Positions 43,810 through 53,612 of a DNA stretch of 64,000 nucleotides are shown in pieces. A model generated the notes under the pieces. The model was not told the origin of the DNA. It saw nothing but the letters and a program-made list of their open reading frames with translations, and made no database searches. Origin of the DNA: Bacteroides sp. 43_108. Lineage in GTDB: Bacteria; Bacteroidota; Bacteroidia; Bacteroidales; Bacteroidaceae. Position 1 is the stretch's first letter; each line of letters opens with the position of its first letter. The position numbers were made by a program, and so were the translations under genes. The stretch lies in contig MNQS01000001.1 in assembly GCA_001915545.1 (NCBI GenBank), positions 53,024 through 117,023 of the forward strand, in the 5' to 3' direction.

Positions 43810-45573
43810 ATGAAAATACATTTACCAATACAAATTCTGCTACATGTAATTGCAGTTTTCAACATTTCAGCCCATGGCGTAAACAGCTATACGCCGAATA
43901 AAGGAGCTGATTTTTATGCAGAACCAGATATACATAACGCATACCTTTCAGAACATGGCTTTGAAGAAGAGTTTAAAAACATAAGATTGCCGTACAACGA
44001 AAAAATCACCAAAGACATATCATTGCCACATGAAGGCAAAAAAGACAAATCCATAAAGATAAGCTGGACATCAAGCAGACCTGCAATAATAAGCAATGAA
44101 GGCAAAGTCTACCGGCCGAAACACGCAGACGCACATGTAATCCTAACCGCAAGATTGGAAAAGGACGGCATGGAAAAGACCAAAGATTTCAGATTGTGCG
44201 TAAAGGCATCCGGCACACCGATTTATCAAAGACCACGAGTTATAGTGACTACTGACGGAGAAGAAGACGACATGGCATCGATGGTGCGATTCCTGCTTAC
44301 ATGCAATGACTTTGATGTAGAAGCCATAATAAACAGCAGTTCACAGTTTCACTGGGAAGGAGGAAAAGGCTGGAATGCTCTAAAGCCTGTAACGTGGATA
44401 AAGAAATACGTCAATCTGTATTCGGAGGTTTACGACAACCTGACGATTCACGATCCTGCATATCCATCACCAGAATATCTATTAAGCAGATGGAAAGTTG
44501 GAAACATACAAGGAAACAGTGAAGACCGCATACGCACAGAAGGAGCTGAGTTCATAGCCGACATACTTCTGGACGAAAGCGACAACAGACCTATATGGAT
44601 TCAGGCATGGGGAGGATGCAACACATTGGCAAGAGCGCTCCGAATAATAGAAGAAGACAAGCCCGAAAAAATGCAATACGCGACATCGAAAATGCGTCTT
44701 TTCCTAATTTGGGAACAAGATAGTTCATACACCAGATACATTCGTCCCGTATGGGAAAAGCTCGGAGCTATGACAATAATATCCGATCAATTCGACTGTA
44801 TGGCTTACATTTGGAACAAAGTTATGCCGGAAGACATCAAACCTTATTTCGGCAAAGAATGGATGAAAAGCAATATCATAGACAATCACGGAGCTTTGTG
44901 CAGCGCCTACATAAACAGGAAAGGTGCATTCAATGCTGAAGGCGACACACCTTCATTCCTGCATTGCATTCCTAACGGCCTACGAAGTATAGAACGACCT
45001 GATTTCGGAGGCTGGGGAGGTCGATACGTAAAAGTAAGAAACAACGTATGGATGGACAATCCTCCATCGCCGTCGCTTAAGCATACAGATGGGTTGTACG
45101 GAATAGACGTAAGCTGGTCAAAAATGCTTGAAAACAGCAAAAGCGACTCTTGCATAAATATGCGAACCGAATATTTCCGTCCGATATGGAGATGGATGAA
45201 AGATGTCCAGAATGACTTTGCCGGCAGAGCAGATTGGTGTACAAAAGATTATACGTCGGCCAATCACCACCCTATCATAATAATGAAGAACAAGCACATG
45301 GACATAACAGCAAAAAAAGACAGCAGAATCAAGCTTGACGCTTCAAGGAGTTATGATCCAGACGGAGATGAAATGACATTCAGATGGTGGCTCTACAAAG
45401 AGGCCGGCACATACAAAGGCACAGAAGAATTGGAGTATTATGGTACAAAACTTTCTTTCAAAGTACCGCAAGACGCAAAAACCGGTGACACACTGCATAT
45501 AATATGCGAAGTATGCGACAACGGAAAGCCTCAGCTTAAAAGATACCAAAGGGTTATATTAACCGTCAAATAA
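43810..45573 (+). CDS. DUF1593 (nucleoside-hydrolase-like) secreted protein
   Basis: 587 residues with a signal peptide (about 1-22). Residues 45-135 form an atrophied bacterial Ig-like domain (LPYNEKITKDISLP, SWTSSRPAIISNEGKVYRP). The DUF1593 domain begins at RPRVIVTTDGEEDDMASMVRFLL, a nucleoside-hydrolase-like Asp cluster, then EAIINSSSQFHWEGGKGW and IWIQAWGGCNTLARAL. A Sde182-type C-terminal domain (KLDASRSYDPDGDEMTFRWW) ends it. Relatives bind or act on plant polysaccharides; the activity is not established. The upstream CotH gene may be cotranscribed. Confidence 0.88.
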   Translation: MKIHLPIQILLHVIAVFNISAHGVNSYTPNKGADFYAEPDIHNAYLSEHGFEEEFKNIRLPYNEKITKDISLPHEGKKDKSIKISWTSSRPAIISNEGKVYRPKHADAHVILTARLEKDGMEKTKDFRLCVKASGTPIYQRPRVIVTTDGEEDDMASMVRFLLTCNDFDVEAIINSSSQFHWEGGKGWNALKPVTWIKKYVNLYSEVYDNLTIHDPAYPSPEYLLSRWKVGNIQGNSEDRIRTEGAEFIADILLDESDNRPIWIQAWGGCNTLARALRIIEEDKPEKMQYATSKMRLFLIWEQDSSYTRYIRPVWEKLGAMTIISDQFDCMAYIWNKVMPEDIKPYFGKEWMKSNIIDNHGALCSAYINRKGAFNAEGDTPSFLHCIPNGLRSIERPDFGGWGGRYVKVRNNVWMDNPPSPSLKHTDGLYGIDVSWSKMLENSKSDSCINMRTEYFRPIWRWMKDVQNDFAGRADWCTKDYTSANHHPIIIMKNKHMDITAKKDSRIKLDASRSYDPDGDEMTFRWWLYKEAGTYKGTEELEYYGTKLSFKVPQDAKTGDTLHIICEVCDNGKPQLKRYQRVILTVK

Positions 45574-45772
45574 GCCTATTTCTATATCCTAACAAACGTA
45601 TATCTAAAAGTAGACTCTCAACCGTTGCAGAAGGCCTTTCTAGGCAGGTTAACAAAATCTTTCATTTCTACGCAGTGTCAGTCTTATCTGTTTTCGTAAT
45701 CAAACAAAACATCCTTTACAAACAGTATGGGGAATAGCGAGGACAAGTCAACAACAAAGTTAAGACGAACAA

Positions 45773-45815
45773 AAAAAATAATGCGCATCAGACAAATGTC
45801 TGATACGCATTATTA
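45773..45815 (-). terminator. terminator of glyS-FKBP
   Basis: Read leftward: AATAATGCG-t-ATCAGACA / TGTCTGAT-g-CGCATTATT with one internal mismatch and a 2-nt loop, then a run of T's. It faces the convergent DUF1593 gene across a 277-bp gap in which I see nothing else. Confidence 0.85.
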
Positions 45816-45851
45816 TAAAATGAAATGAATCTGCAAATCAATGCAAGTCTA

Positions 45852-46475
45852 TCAATACCAGCTTGTGTCGGTATCAATCTTATAACGATAAACTCTAGCC
45901 AACTTGATGTCGAAGATAAGTGTCGAGTATCCAGGAATTGAAGCCGAGGCATAATCATCTTCACCATAACCCAGATAGTAAGGCACCACAACTCTCCATC
46001 TGTCACCTTCGACCATATTCATAAGAGCCGTAGAAAAACCGACAACTGTTGAGTTTACTCCCATAAGCGCCGGAACATCGGTTTCCTCATTGAGAACATT
46101 GTTGGCGTAACTCTTACCGAATACAAAACCCTTCGGATAGCTAGGCGAAGGCAAAATCTGCCCCATATAATGTACTCTTACGGAGTCGTTGAACAGAGGT
46201 TTGTATGTTCCTGTGCCATGTTCAAGTTCCTGCACATAAATATAATACAGATTTGGGCCGTTCATGTCAAGCGAATCGCCAAGATTGTACGCCTTATACA
46301 TCTTCCAGCTTCCATCTTCGTTCATTCTGGCGGCAGTAGCAATAGAGTCCAAATAATGTTCATTCTTTTCCTTCCATCCTTCAAACTCGTATTCTTCCTC
46401 CTGTTCATTGCAGGAAGCCAAAGACAGCAGACCAGCCACCATCAAAGCAAGAAAGCCGAAATATTTCTTTACCAT
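45852..46475 (-). CDS. FKBP-type peptidyl-prolyl isomerase lipoprotein
   Basis: 207 residues from the ATG at 46475; the eight codons upstream (from 46499) would spoil the signal peptide. Lipobox LSLASC, with acidic NEQEEEYEFE after it. The FKBP domain occupies about 90-200: VRVHYMGQILPSPSYPKGFVFGKSY, VVGFSTALMNMVEGDRWRVVVPYYLGYGEDDYASASIPGYSTLIFDIKL. It is expected to help folding of exported proteins at the envelope. Downstream of glyS by 86 nt, with a shared terminator. Confidence 0.9.
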   Translation of the reverse strand: MVKKYFGFLALMVAGLLSLASCNEQEEEYEFEGWKEKNEHYLDSIATAARMNEDGSWKMYKAYNLGDSLDMNGPNLYYIYVQELEHGTGTYKPLFNDSVRVHYMGQILPSPSYPKGFVFGKSYANNVLNEETDVPALMGVNSTVVGFSTALMNMVEGDRWRVVVPYYLGYGEDDYASASIPGYSTLIFDIKLARVYRYKIDTDTSWY

Positions 46476-46561
46476 ATATGTATTTGTACGTTTATGCATT
46501 ATACAGATTCAAAAAGCAGTGCCTGCATGGGATTTCCCCATACAGTATCTGCCGGTATAAA

Positions 46562-48103
46562 TCATTTAAGTTTCTTGAGAAGACTTGTTATTGTAACGTT
46601 ATCTTCGATTATTCCGAGAAGTTCAGAAATCTTGACACGCTTCTGCTCCATTGTATCTCTGAAACGGATAGTAACACTGTCGTCCTTAAGAGAATCATAG
46701 TCAACAGTAACACAGTAAGGAGTTCCGATTGCATCCTGACGACGATATCTCTTTCCGATAGAATCCTTCTCATCGTACTGACAGTTGAAATGGAACTTCA
46801 GATCGTTTATGATTTCGCGTGCCTTTTCAGGAAGACCGTCCTTCTTAACCAAAGGCATTACAGCCAACTTGACTGGAGCCAAAGCTGCAGGCAACTTCAG
46901 GACTGTACGTGTCTCACCGTTTTCAAGCTTCTCCTCGCAATAGCTGTGGCACATTACGCTCAGGAACATACGGTCAACGCCGATTGAAGTTTCTATAACG
47001 TATGGAGTGTAGCTTTCGTTGATTTCAGGATCGAAATACTTGATGCTCTTTCCTGAGAACTTCTCATGCTGGCTCAAGTCAAAGTTTGTTCTAGAGTGAA
47101 TACCTTCAACCTCCTTGAAGCCGAAAGGCATCTTGAACTCGATATCTGTAGCGGCATTAGCATAATGTGCAAGCTTCTCGTGATCGTGGAATCTGTAGTT
47201 CTCAGCTCCGAATCCAAGGTTCTGGTGCCAAGCCATACGTGTTTCCTTCCACTTCTTGAACCAGTCGAGTTCCGTTCCAGGCTTAATGAAGAACTGCATT
47301 TCCATCTGTTCAAACTCACGCATACGGAAGATGAACTGACGTGCAACGATCTCATTTCTGAAGGCCTTACCAATCTGTGCGATACCGAAAGGAATCTTCA
47401 TACGGCCAGTTTTCTGCACATTGAGATAGTTTACAAATATACCCTGTGCAGTCTCAGGTCTCAAATATATAGTAGAAGTTCCGTCAGCAGTAGATCCCAT
47501 CTCAGTCTTGAACATAAGGTTGAACTGACGCACTTCAGTCCAGTTTCTCGTACCAGATATAGGACATACGATTTCTTCATCAAGGATGATCTGACGAAGT
47601 TCATCAAGATCCATGTTGTTCATAGCAACCGAATAGCGTTCATGGAGAGCATCTCTCTTCTTGATTTCTTCCTGAACCTTCGGACTAGTCTCACGATACT
47701 TTTCTTCGTCAAACGAATCACCGAATCTCTTTCTAGCCTTAGCTACTTCCTTTTCGATTTTCTCGTCATATTTGGCAATCTGATCTTCAATCAGGACATC
47801 AGCTCTGTAACGCTTCTTCGAATCCCTATTGTCTATCAGCGGATCATTGAATGCATCGACATGTCCGGAAGCTTTCCAGATTGTAGGGTGCATGAATATT
47901 GCAGAATCGATGCCGACGATGTTTTCATGCATCAGTACCATGCTCTGCCACCAATACTGCTTGATGTTGTTCTTCAGTTCTACACCATTCTGTCCGTAAT
48001 CATAGACTGCGCCCAAACCATCATATATATCACTTGAAGGAAAAACGAAACCGTATTCCTTGCAATGTGAAACGACTTTCTTAAAAACGTCTTCCTGTGC
48101 CAT
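46562..48103 (-). CDS. glyS: glycyl-tRNA synthetase (single-chain alpha2 type)
   Basis: 513 residues. Class II synthetase of the eukaryotic/archaeal dimeric type, not the alpha2beta2 type: SHCKEYGFVFPSSDIYDGLGAVYDYGQNG at the start, the LRPETAQGIFVNYLN and IAQIGKAFRNEI motif 2 region, and IGVDRMFLSVMCHSY motif 3, with an anticodon-binding domain at the end (KLAVMPLVKKDGLPEKA). It charges tRNA-Gly. No T-box is seen in its leader. Confidence 0.96.
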   Translation of the reverse strand: MAQEDVFKKVVSHCKEYGFVFPSSDIYDGLGAVYDYGQNGVELKNNIKQYWWQSMVLMHENIVGIDSAIFMHPTIWKASGHVDAFNDPLIDNRDSKKRYRADVLIEDQIAKYDEKIEKEVAKARKRFGDSFDEEKYRETSPKVQEEIKKRDALHERYSVAMNNMDLDELRQIILDEEIVCPISGTRNWTEVRQFNLMFKTEMGSTADGTSTIYLRPETAQGIFVNYLNVQKTGRMKIPFGIAQIGKAFRNEIVARQFIFRMREFEQMEMQFFIKPGTELDWFKKWKETRMAWHQNLGFGAENYRFHDHEKLAHYANAATDIEFKMPFGFKEVEGIHSRTNFDLSQHEKFSGKSIKYFDPEINESYTPYVIETSIGVDRMFLSVMCHSYCEEKLENGETRTVLKLPAALAPVKLAVMPLVKKDGLPEKAREIINDLKFHFNCQYDEKDSIGKRYRRQDAIGTPYCVTVDYDSLKDDSVTIRFRDTMEQKRVKISELLGIIEDNVTITSLLKKLK

Positions 48104-48198
48104 TACTTTTTGATTTTATTTTATATTTATCAGAATTCATTCTCAGCCAATAGGATGTGCCATACAAGCGCACTCCGCAAGGCATATATTACAATTGA

Positions 48199-48206
48199 CA
48201 AAAATA
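48199..48206 (-). promoter_or_regulatory. glyS promoter, -7 element
   Basis: TATTTTTG on the minus strand, about 95 nt before the glyS ATG. The 315-bp divergent gap between glyS and the TonB-domain gene holds this and the opposite promoter at 48361. Confidence 0.5.
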
Positions 48207-48360
48207 CAAGTTTTTTTCGACATCTCTGCTATTTTTGATTTTCTTTAGATTCCAAAATCGTACTTAATGATTCTATACGACCGATAAAATACAATACTTT
48301 CAAATTCAGTCACACCCATTCTTTCATACTGTCACAAAATGCTTCATTATACACCTAAAA

Positions 48361-48392
48361 TTTGACTGAATAAAAATTATGGTTTATTTTTG
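48361..48392 (+). promoter_or_regulatory. promoter of the TonB-domain gene
   Basis: TTTG (48361-48364), a 20-nt gap and TATTTTTG (48385-48392), a full consensus match; ATG at 48419. Confidence 0.75.
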
Positions 48393-48418
48393 TTTCACAT
48401 ATTAACAAACAGCACATT

Positions 48419-48868
48419 ATGAAAACAATAATCTTACTGATACTTCTGAACGCAATTCCGCTTGCTTCAAAAGCTCAATATTTCAATTTCGGATACGGCG
48501 ACGACATCTTTGCAGGTAGAACTGATCGCGACAGAGAGAACTATACAGAGCCAAAATTCCAAAAAGGAAACGAATCAATAAAGAAATTCTTACAGAAAAA
48601 CTTCAAGAACCCTCCCGGACAATCCAGAAGCACTTCGGGAAATATAATAGTATCCTGCATCATCGACACCAAAGGACGCGTTGAAAAAGCGGCCATTGCA
48701 AGAGGATTGACCGAGGAACTTAACAAAGAAGCTGTCAGAGTGGCTAAAAAGATGAAATTCAAACCGGCCAAATATGGGAAGAAAAAAGTCAAATCGAAGA
48801 CAAACATCACTTTTCCAATAAGAAAAGGAAAACTCTCATTCAACAACTTCGAAACTTTCGACCTTTAA
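48419..48868 (+). CDS. secreted TonB C-terminal domain protein
   Basis: 149 residues with a signal peptide (about 1-19, cut after SKA) but no membrane anchor and no Pro-rich spacer, unlike TonB proper. The C-terminal domain (about 60-140) shows the TonB_C pattern: NIIVSCIIDTKGRVEKAAIARGLTEELNKEAVRVAKKMKFKPAKYGKKKVKSKTNITFPI would be too long to quote in full, key parts being DTKGRVEKA, LNKEAVRVAKKMKF and TNITFPI. Such free domains might bind TonB boxes of outer-membrane receptors. Single gene. Confidence 0.8.
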   Translation: MKTIILLILLNAIPLASKAQYFNFGYGDDIFAGRTDRDRENYTEPKFQKGNESIKKFLQKNFKNPPGQSRSTSGNIIVSCIIDTKGRVEKAAIARGLTEELNKEAVRVAKKMKFKPAKYGKKKVKSKTNITFPIRKGKLSFNNFETFDL

Positions 48869-48933
48869 ACACACACATTAACCGGCAACCATATTGTACA
48901 GAAATAAAAGACCCCTCCAATTACTATCCAACA

Positions 48934-48990
48934 AATAAGCAACGGCGCGTGAAAGTTCATATAGTCTTTCACGCGCCGTTGCTTATTATC
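48934..48990. terminator. 22-bp perfect hairpin terminator
   Basis: The arms 48934-48955 and 48966-48987 pair perfectly over 22 bp with a 10-nt loop, including GCAACGGCGCGTGAAAG / its complement, with AATAA/TTATT ends. It lies between the convergent TonB-domain and EnvC-like genes and can serve both. Confidence 0.85.
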
Positions 48991-49067
48991 GCATAATCCG
49001 TAGAATCAGGTAGAAGAAATATCCACAATATGTGTAACACAGGAAAATCACCTTGTATGGCATAGCA

Positions 49068-50543
49068 TTATCTAACCCACTGCTCCGGATTCAATCTCGT
49101 ACTTTCTTTTCTAAGCTGGAAATGAAGGATTCTGTTGCCTGATGCGTCTTCACCGACATTTCCTAAAGTCTGACGCGTACGGACCTTCATACCCTTGGTT
49201 ACGCTTACCGATGACAATCCTGAATATACAGAGATGTAACTTCCATGACGCACCATGACAATGTAGCTAGGACCATACTGGAAAACGGAAGATACCTCTC
49301 CATCAAACACGGCACGTGCACAAGCGCCGTCACGTCCCTTAATGTCCATACCTTTATTATCAAGCTGAACATTCTTAAGACCTTTGACAGTATATCGTCC
49401 GTAATGTCCTACAACCGTATAGCTTCCAGTTATCGGCATCGGCAGACGTCCCTTATTGTTTACGAAATTAGTAGACAATTTGGAATCGGAGCGCGAATCA
49501 GACTTCCATGCTTCTATCACATTTTTCTCTTCCCTACGGCTCTTTTCAGCTGCATCCAGTTCCGACTTCGCCTTCTCCATCATGCGCTCGGCCTTCTCCT
49601 TTTCTTCACTGCTTTTAGCTGATTTCTTAGCCTCCCTTGCACGACGTTCGTTCTCTTTAGCAAGCTTAAGGCGACGTTCATTCTCTTTTCTCAGTTCCTC
49701 AGCTCTACGCTTGGCCTCAGCCTCCTTCCTCTTACGCTCGGCTTCTGCCCTCTTTCTAGCAGCTTCGATTTCCATCTGAACAAGGCGGTCAATCTGGTCG
49801 TTGAGTTCCTTGTCGCGTTTCTGATATTCTGCAATCTGAGCCTCAACCTGCTTAAGATTCTTGTTAAGATAATCAATCTTCACCTGACAGTTGCTCTTTA
49901 TTCCTACAAGAGCCTGCTGTTTTTTCTGAATTTCAGCCAAATTGTAAGCCTTCTTGCTTTTAGCATCCAAAAGTTCGTTGCGTGTATTCTTAATCTCGCG
50001 CTGTTTATCCAATATTATCTGCCCCTGAGCTTTCTGGAATGCCGAATATTCACGCATATATCTAAGTCGGCGAAGCATCTGCGAAAGATTCTCGGCAGAA
50101 AAGATGAACATCATCTTCTCTTGTATGGAATGATGTTTTCTAACGTATTTCAGAGCATTGGCATATTTTGACTTCTTGTCGTTGAGCTCATTCTGCAATT
50201 TCTCCATCTGTTCCTGAAGAGCAACGATTCGTCCGTCAAGAACCTTTATTTCAGCCTGATGCTTCATTACATCCTGCTGAACTTCCGTTATCTGCCTGTC
50301 AAGTATGAACACACTGTCGAGATTCTGCTTAATCATGCGGTTAAGCGACTCCGACTGACGTTTGGACGACTTTATCTTCGTCTGCATGTTCTTACGTTCC
50401 GTGCGAAGCTGGTTTATCGAACCTGTCTTTTTAATAGCAGTCGTTTTGCTTTTACGCACAGTTCTGGTAGTTTTCTTACCTGTCTGTCCGATTGACGGCA
50501 ACATAAGAGATGCAAAGATAAAGAGCAATATATATCTTCTCAT
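49068..50543 (-). CDS. EnvC-like protein with degenerate LytM (M23) domain
   Basis: 491 residues: a signal peptide (about 1-20), a long coiled coil (about 45-340, with Glu/Arg/Lys/Ala-rich EAKRRAEELRKEN repeats) and a LytM domain (about 390-491). The zinc ligands of active M23 enzymes are gone: the HxGxD position reads NKGMDIKG and the final HxH reads HFQ (ILHFQLRKE). This matches EnvC, which does not cut peptidoglycan but activates amidases at the division site. Its start overlaps the DUF4292 stop by 4 nt; it ends the dut-TPR-DUF4292-envC operon. Confidence 0.88.
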   Translation of the reverse strand: MRRYILLFIFASLMLPSIGQTGKKTTRTVRKSKTTAIKKTGSINQLRTERKNMQTKIKSSKRQSESLNRMIKQNLDSVFILDRQITEVQQDVMKHQAEIKVLDGRIVALQEQMEKLQNELNDKKSKYANALKYVRKHHSIQEKMMFIFSAENLSQMLRRLRYMREYSAFQKAQGQIILDKQREIKNTRNELLDAKSKKAYNLAEIQKKQQALVGIKSNCQVKIDYLNKNLKQVEAQIAEYQKRDKELNDQIDRLVQMEIEAARKRAEAERKRKEAEAKRRAEELRKENERRLKLAKENERRAREAKKSAKSSEEKEKAERMMEKAKSELDAAEKSRREEKNVIEAWKSDSRSDSKLSTNFVNNKGRLPMPITGSYTVVGHYGRYTVKGLKNVQLDNKGMDIKGRDGACARAVFDGEVSSVFQYGPSYIVMVRHGSYISVYSGLSSVSVTKGMKVRTRQTLGNVGEDASGNRILHFQLRKESTRLNPEQWVR

Positions 50544-51379
50544 TTGACAAGCATTTTTAATATGTCCTCAGGTTTCACACTGGAATATTTACTTGGAACA
50601 GTAGTCCTTGCCAGCCATCCACTTTCGTTTCTCAAACTACTCAACTGCATAGAAAGCGACATTGTCTCTTTTCCGCCGTTGAATGTCAGTTTTATGTTCT
50701 TAGGGAACATGCCACCTTCAAAGTCCGTAAAATCAGAATAGCTACACGACAAACTGTATTTCTTTACACCATTATCATCGACAGAAGTCTTATGAAGACG
50801 AGCATCGTCCAATGAAGTTTCGAAATCATAGGCAAGCATGCTGTCCGAATAGTTCAAGTTAACCGTATTTCTATTCTTTTTAAGCGAGAATGCCTTTTCT
50901 TCAGGTTCCTTCTTGCCTGGTTCGAATATCTCATTCCAGAACAAAGCCTGTAAAGCATAGAAATCAACCTTGGCATTCTTCAAGAAACCTATATTGTTGT
51001 ATGCCACACTGACATATCTACGATTTACTCTGTCTATCACCAGCATCTTGTCCTTGGTAAACTCCATACGTCCGACTTCTGCTATACCGATAATAGGATC
51101 AACCAGAGATATCTGCACGACATCATTCTTCTTCATCCTCAATGTTCCGCTGGTCGAAATCATCTTTTTGCCGTTTGACACAGTAACCTTAACCTTGGCA
51201 GTAAGATTCTCCGCCTTTGAGGCATTGTTCACCACTCTGTAAAAATAGTCCACCGGCACAGCCGACTCTGTCTGCTTAGACATATCTGCATCACCTTGCG
51301 CCTTTCTGGATGTACCGCAAGAAAAAAGCATCAATGCAAAAGCGACGACAGCCAAACATTTATATAATATCCTGTACAT
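50540..51379 (-). CDS. DUF4292 lipoprotein
   Basis: 279 residues, lipobox LMLFSC followed by GTSRKA. The rest is beta-rich (ENLTAKVKVTVSNGKKMISTSGTLRMKKNDVVQISL split over strands; key stretches SGTLRMKKND and VRISL-like VVQISLVDP), a LolA/LolB-like antiparallel fold. DUF4292 proteins sit in this operon in many Bacteroidales. A role in outer-membrane or lipoprotein handling is possible but unproven. It lies 7 nt after the TPR gene. Confidence 0.85.
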   Translation of the reverse strand: MYRILYKCLAVVAFALMLFSCGTSRKAQGDADMSKQTESAVPVDYFYRVVNNASKAENLTAKVKVTVSNGKKMISTSGTLRMKKNDVVQISLVDPIIGIAEVGRMEFTKDKMLVIDRVNRRYVSVAYNNIGFLKNAKVDFYALQALFWNEIFEPGKKEPEEKAFSLKKNRNTVNLNYSDSMLAYDFETSLDDARLHKTSVDDNGVKKYSLSCSYSDFTDFEGGMFPKNIKLTFNGGKETMSLSMQLSSLRNESGWLARTTVPSKYSSVKPEDILKMLVK

Positions 51380-51386
51380 AATCTTT

Positions 51387-53156
51387 CTACTCTATATACT
51401 TTCTCAATTGAATCTTTTTCTTCAAGTTTTTTGAATCTGTCCCCAGATCGGCAGCACGTTTCCAAAGCTTCAGTGCTCCTTCAACATCGCCGTGCATGAA
51501 ATATATATCACCAGCATGCTCAACAATGTTTCCGTCACCTTCGTCAGGACCGCCGTTGTCCTCCATTATCTTCATTGCTTTGTCAATATAGTCCTTAGCC
51601 TCGGCATATCTTTTCTGGCAGAACAATATCCATGCATACGTATCAATGTAAGTATAATTTTCCGGTTCCTTCTCCAAAGACTTCGCGCTCATAGACTCAG
51701 CCTTGTCAAGCCCGGTCTTTTTAAGCGACAGATAATACGCATAGTTATTTAAAGCCATTGCATCATCCGGCTTATATACAAGACAAGAATCATACGATGC
51801 AAAAGCTTTCTCATCATCACCGATGTCATGATACATATCACCTATAAGCGAATACAGATTGGCCACCAAGTCTATGCTGGTTTCATCAGTAACACGTTCC
51901 AATCCTTTCTTGAAAACATCAAGAGCTTCGGCAGACTTCTTCTGCTGGTAATACGCAATACCAAGATAATAATAGTAAACCGGATCAGCGGCGGCATATT
52001 CAACTGCCGGCTTGCATACATTTATTATTCCCACTGTATCACCGCTCTGTATTGCATACGAAAGCAGCTGATTTCTCGCCATGTCATTTTCAGGATCAAT
52101 CTCCAGCATCTGATACAACACAGGTTTCACTTCACTCGTGTCCACGCCCTTAGTTACCATAAACCGTGCACACAATTCAGCCATCTCTGTACCGTCCTGC
52201 GGACATGACAAAGCCTTGCGGAAAAGAGCCAAGACTCTGCTTGAATCCTGCTTCTGAGATATATTGTCATAGACAAGTCCGTTCATTATAGCATACTTGA
52301 CACGTGAATCTATCGCCGGATTTGTCACAATCTTTTCAAGCTGTCGATTATACAGTGAATCATTTTTGGTCTTCGAATAATAAGTAGCCAGCGAAAGCAT
52401 CAGATTTACGTTTGCCGAATCCTTATCCCAAACCTCTTTATATACTCTCATGGCCTCATCTGGCTTATCAGAATCCAGATAAAGATCACCAAGTACAACA
52501 CGATAACGCAGATCATTTGGATATTCGCGCGACAGATTCTCTATTTCCTCGAAGGCACGCTTGTTGTCGTTCATCTGTACATATATACGGAACTTCTCCA
52601 TACTGATCTGTTCAGATTTGCCTTCAAGAAGTTCCAAACGGTCGAGGGTAGAGATTACCTTATCATAATCAGAGTTCTGGCCATACAGATCCACCAGTCG
52701 CATGAGTATCTCGCTTTTCTCTGGAAACTGTTCGCACATACTCTCCAAAACCTCTACGGCACTTTCATTGTCACGTTTTGAAACATAATAGTTCACCAGT
52801 GCATCCTTATACCAATAATTGTCAGGGTCAATATCAACCGCACGCCTTAGGCATAAATCAGCAAGAGAGTCATTCTTCAGAAGAATATAGTACTTAGACA
52901 TTTCATACAAAGCCGCATCCGAATTCGGATCTATACCTATACAATAGGCATAGAGCTCCATAGCTTCAGTATAATTGCCCTGCAGCTGCTGGCGCTGTGC
53001 TTCCAGAAAAAAATAATCATGCTTTCTTTGCTGTTCGGCAGAAAGTTCTCTCTTTACAGTCTTCTTTGATTTTTTAGCCTTTGCACATGCATCTCCGGCA
53101 GTAACTCCGAACAACAAAACAGCCAAGCAAAGGACACGCAAGAAAAATCTAGACAT
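51387..53156 (-). CDS. tetratricopeptide-repeat protein, secreted
   Basis: 589 residues with a signal peptide (about 1-25, VTAGDACAKA). The rest is a chain of TPR units, e.g. GNYTEAMELYAYCIGIDPNSDAALYEMS, DKPDEAMRVYKEVWDKDSANVN, KSAEALDVFKKGLER and GDDEKAFASYDSCLVYKPDDAMALNNYAYYL. It is a periplasmic or outer-membrane scaffold; the conserved position between dut and the EnvC-like gene suggests an envelope job. Partners unknown. Confidence 0.9.
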   Translation of the reverse strand: MSRFFLRVLCLAVLLFGVTAGDACAKAKKSKKTVKRELSAEQQRKHDYFFLEAQRQQLQGNYTEAMELYAYCIGIDPNSDAALYEMSKYYILLKNDSLADLCLRRAVDIDPDNYWYKDALVNYYVSKRDNESAVEVLESMCEQFPEKSEILMRLVDLYGQNSDYDKVISTLDRLELLEGKSEQISMEKFRIYVQMNDNKRAFEEIENLSREYPNDLRYRVVLGDLYLDSDKPDEAMRVYKEVWDKDSANVNLMLSLATYYSKTKNDSLYNRQLEKIVTNPAIDSRVKYAIMNGLVYDNISQKQDSSRVLALFRKALSCPQDGTEMAELCARFMVTKGVDTSEVKPVLYQMLEIDPENDMARNQLLSYAIQSGDTVGIINVCKPAVEYAAADPVYYYYLGIAYYQQKKSAEALDVFKKGLERVTDETSIDLVANLYSLIGDMYHDIGDDEKAFASYDSCLVYKPDDAMALNNYAYYLSLKKTGLDKAESMSAKSLEKEPENYTYIDTYAWILFCQKRYAEAKDYIDKAMKIMEDNGGPDEGDGNIVEHAGDIYFMHGDVEGALKLWKRAADLGTDSKNLKKKIQLRKYIE

Positions 53157-53177
53157 TGCTATTACTCGAATAAAAAA

Positions 53178-53612
53178 TCACTTGCGTCCCGAATGTCCAA
53201 ATCCGCCGTCACCGCGTTCTGTCTCATCCAGTACATCTACATCACTCCATTCAATCTGCTCATATCTGGCCACAACCATCTGAGCAATACGGTCACCGTC
53301 GTTTACGACAAAATCCTCCGAAGAAAGATTTACCATTATCACACGTATCTCTCCGCGATAATCGGCATCAATCGTTCCTGGAGAATTCAATACCGTAACG
53401 CCGAACTTAAGAGCCAAACCGCTTCGTGGTCTTACCTGAGCCTCGTAACCGTCAGGCAAAGCAATATACAGCCCTGTAGGCACAAGACATCTCTGAAGAG
53501 GTTTCAATGTTATCGGAGTATCTATATTTGCCCGCAGATCCATACCTGCAGACTGCCCTGTAGCATATTCTGGCAACTCGTGGCGGGACTTGTTGACTAT
53601 TTGAACTTTCAC
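53178..53612 (-). CDS. dut: dUTP diphosphatase
   Basis: 144 residues with all five trimeric dUTPase motifs: [37 protein letters not shown] and [11 protein letters not shown]. It hydrolyses dUTP to dUMP, keeping uracil out of DNA. First gene of the four-gene operon running to the EnvC-like gene, 21 nt before the TPR gene. Confidence 0.97.
   Translation of the reverse strand: MKVQIVNKSRHELPEYATGQSAGMDLRANIDTPITLKPLQRCLVPTGLYIALPDGYEAQVRPRSGLALKFGVTVLNSPGTIDADYRGEIRVIMVNLSSEDFVVNDGDRIAQMVVARYEQIEWSDVDVLDETERGDGGFGHSGRK

Noticed and set aside
48104..48418. T-box or other riboswitch upstream of glyS
   Set aside because: No T-box core or specifier-loop arrangement and no terminator hairpin in the leader.
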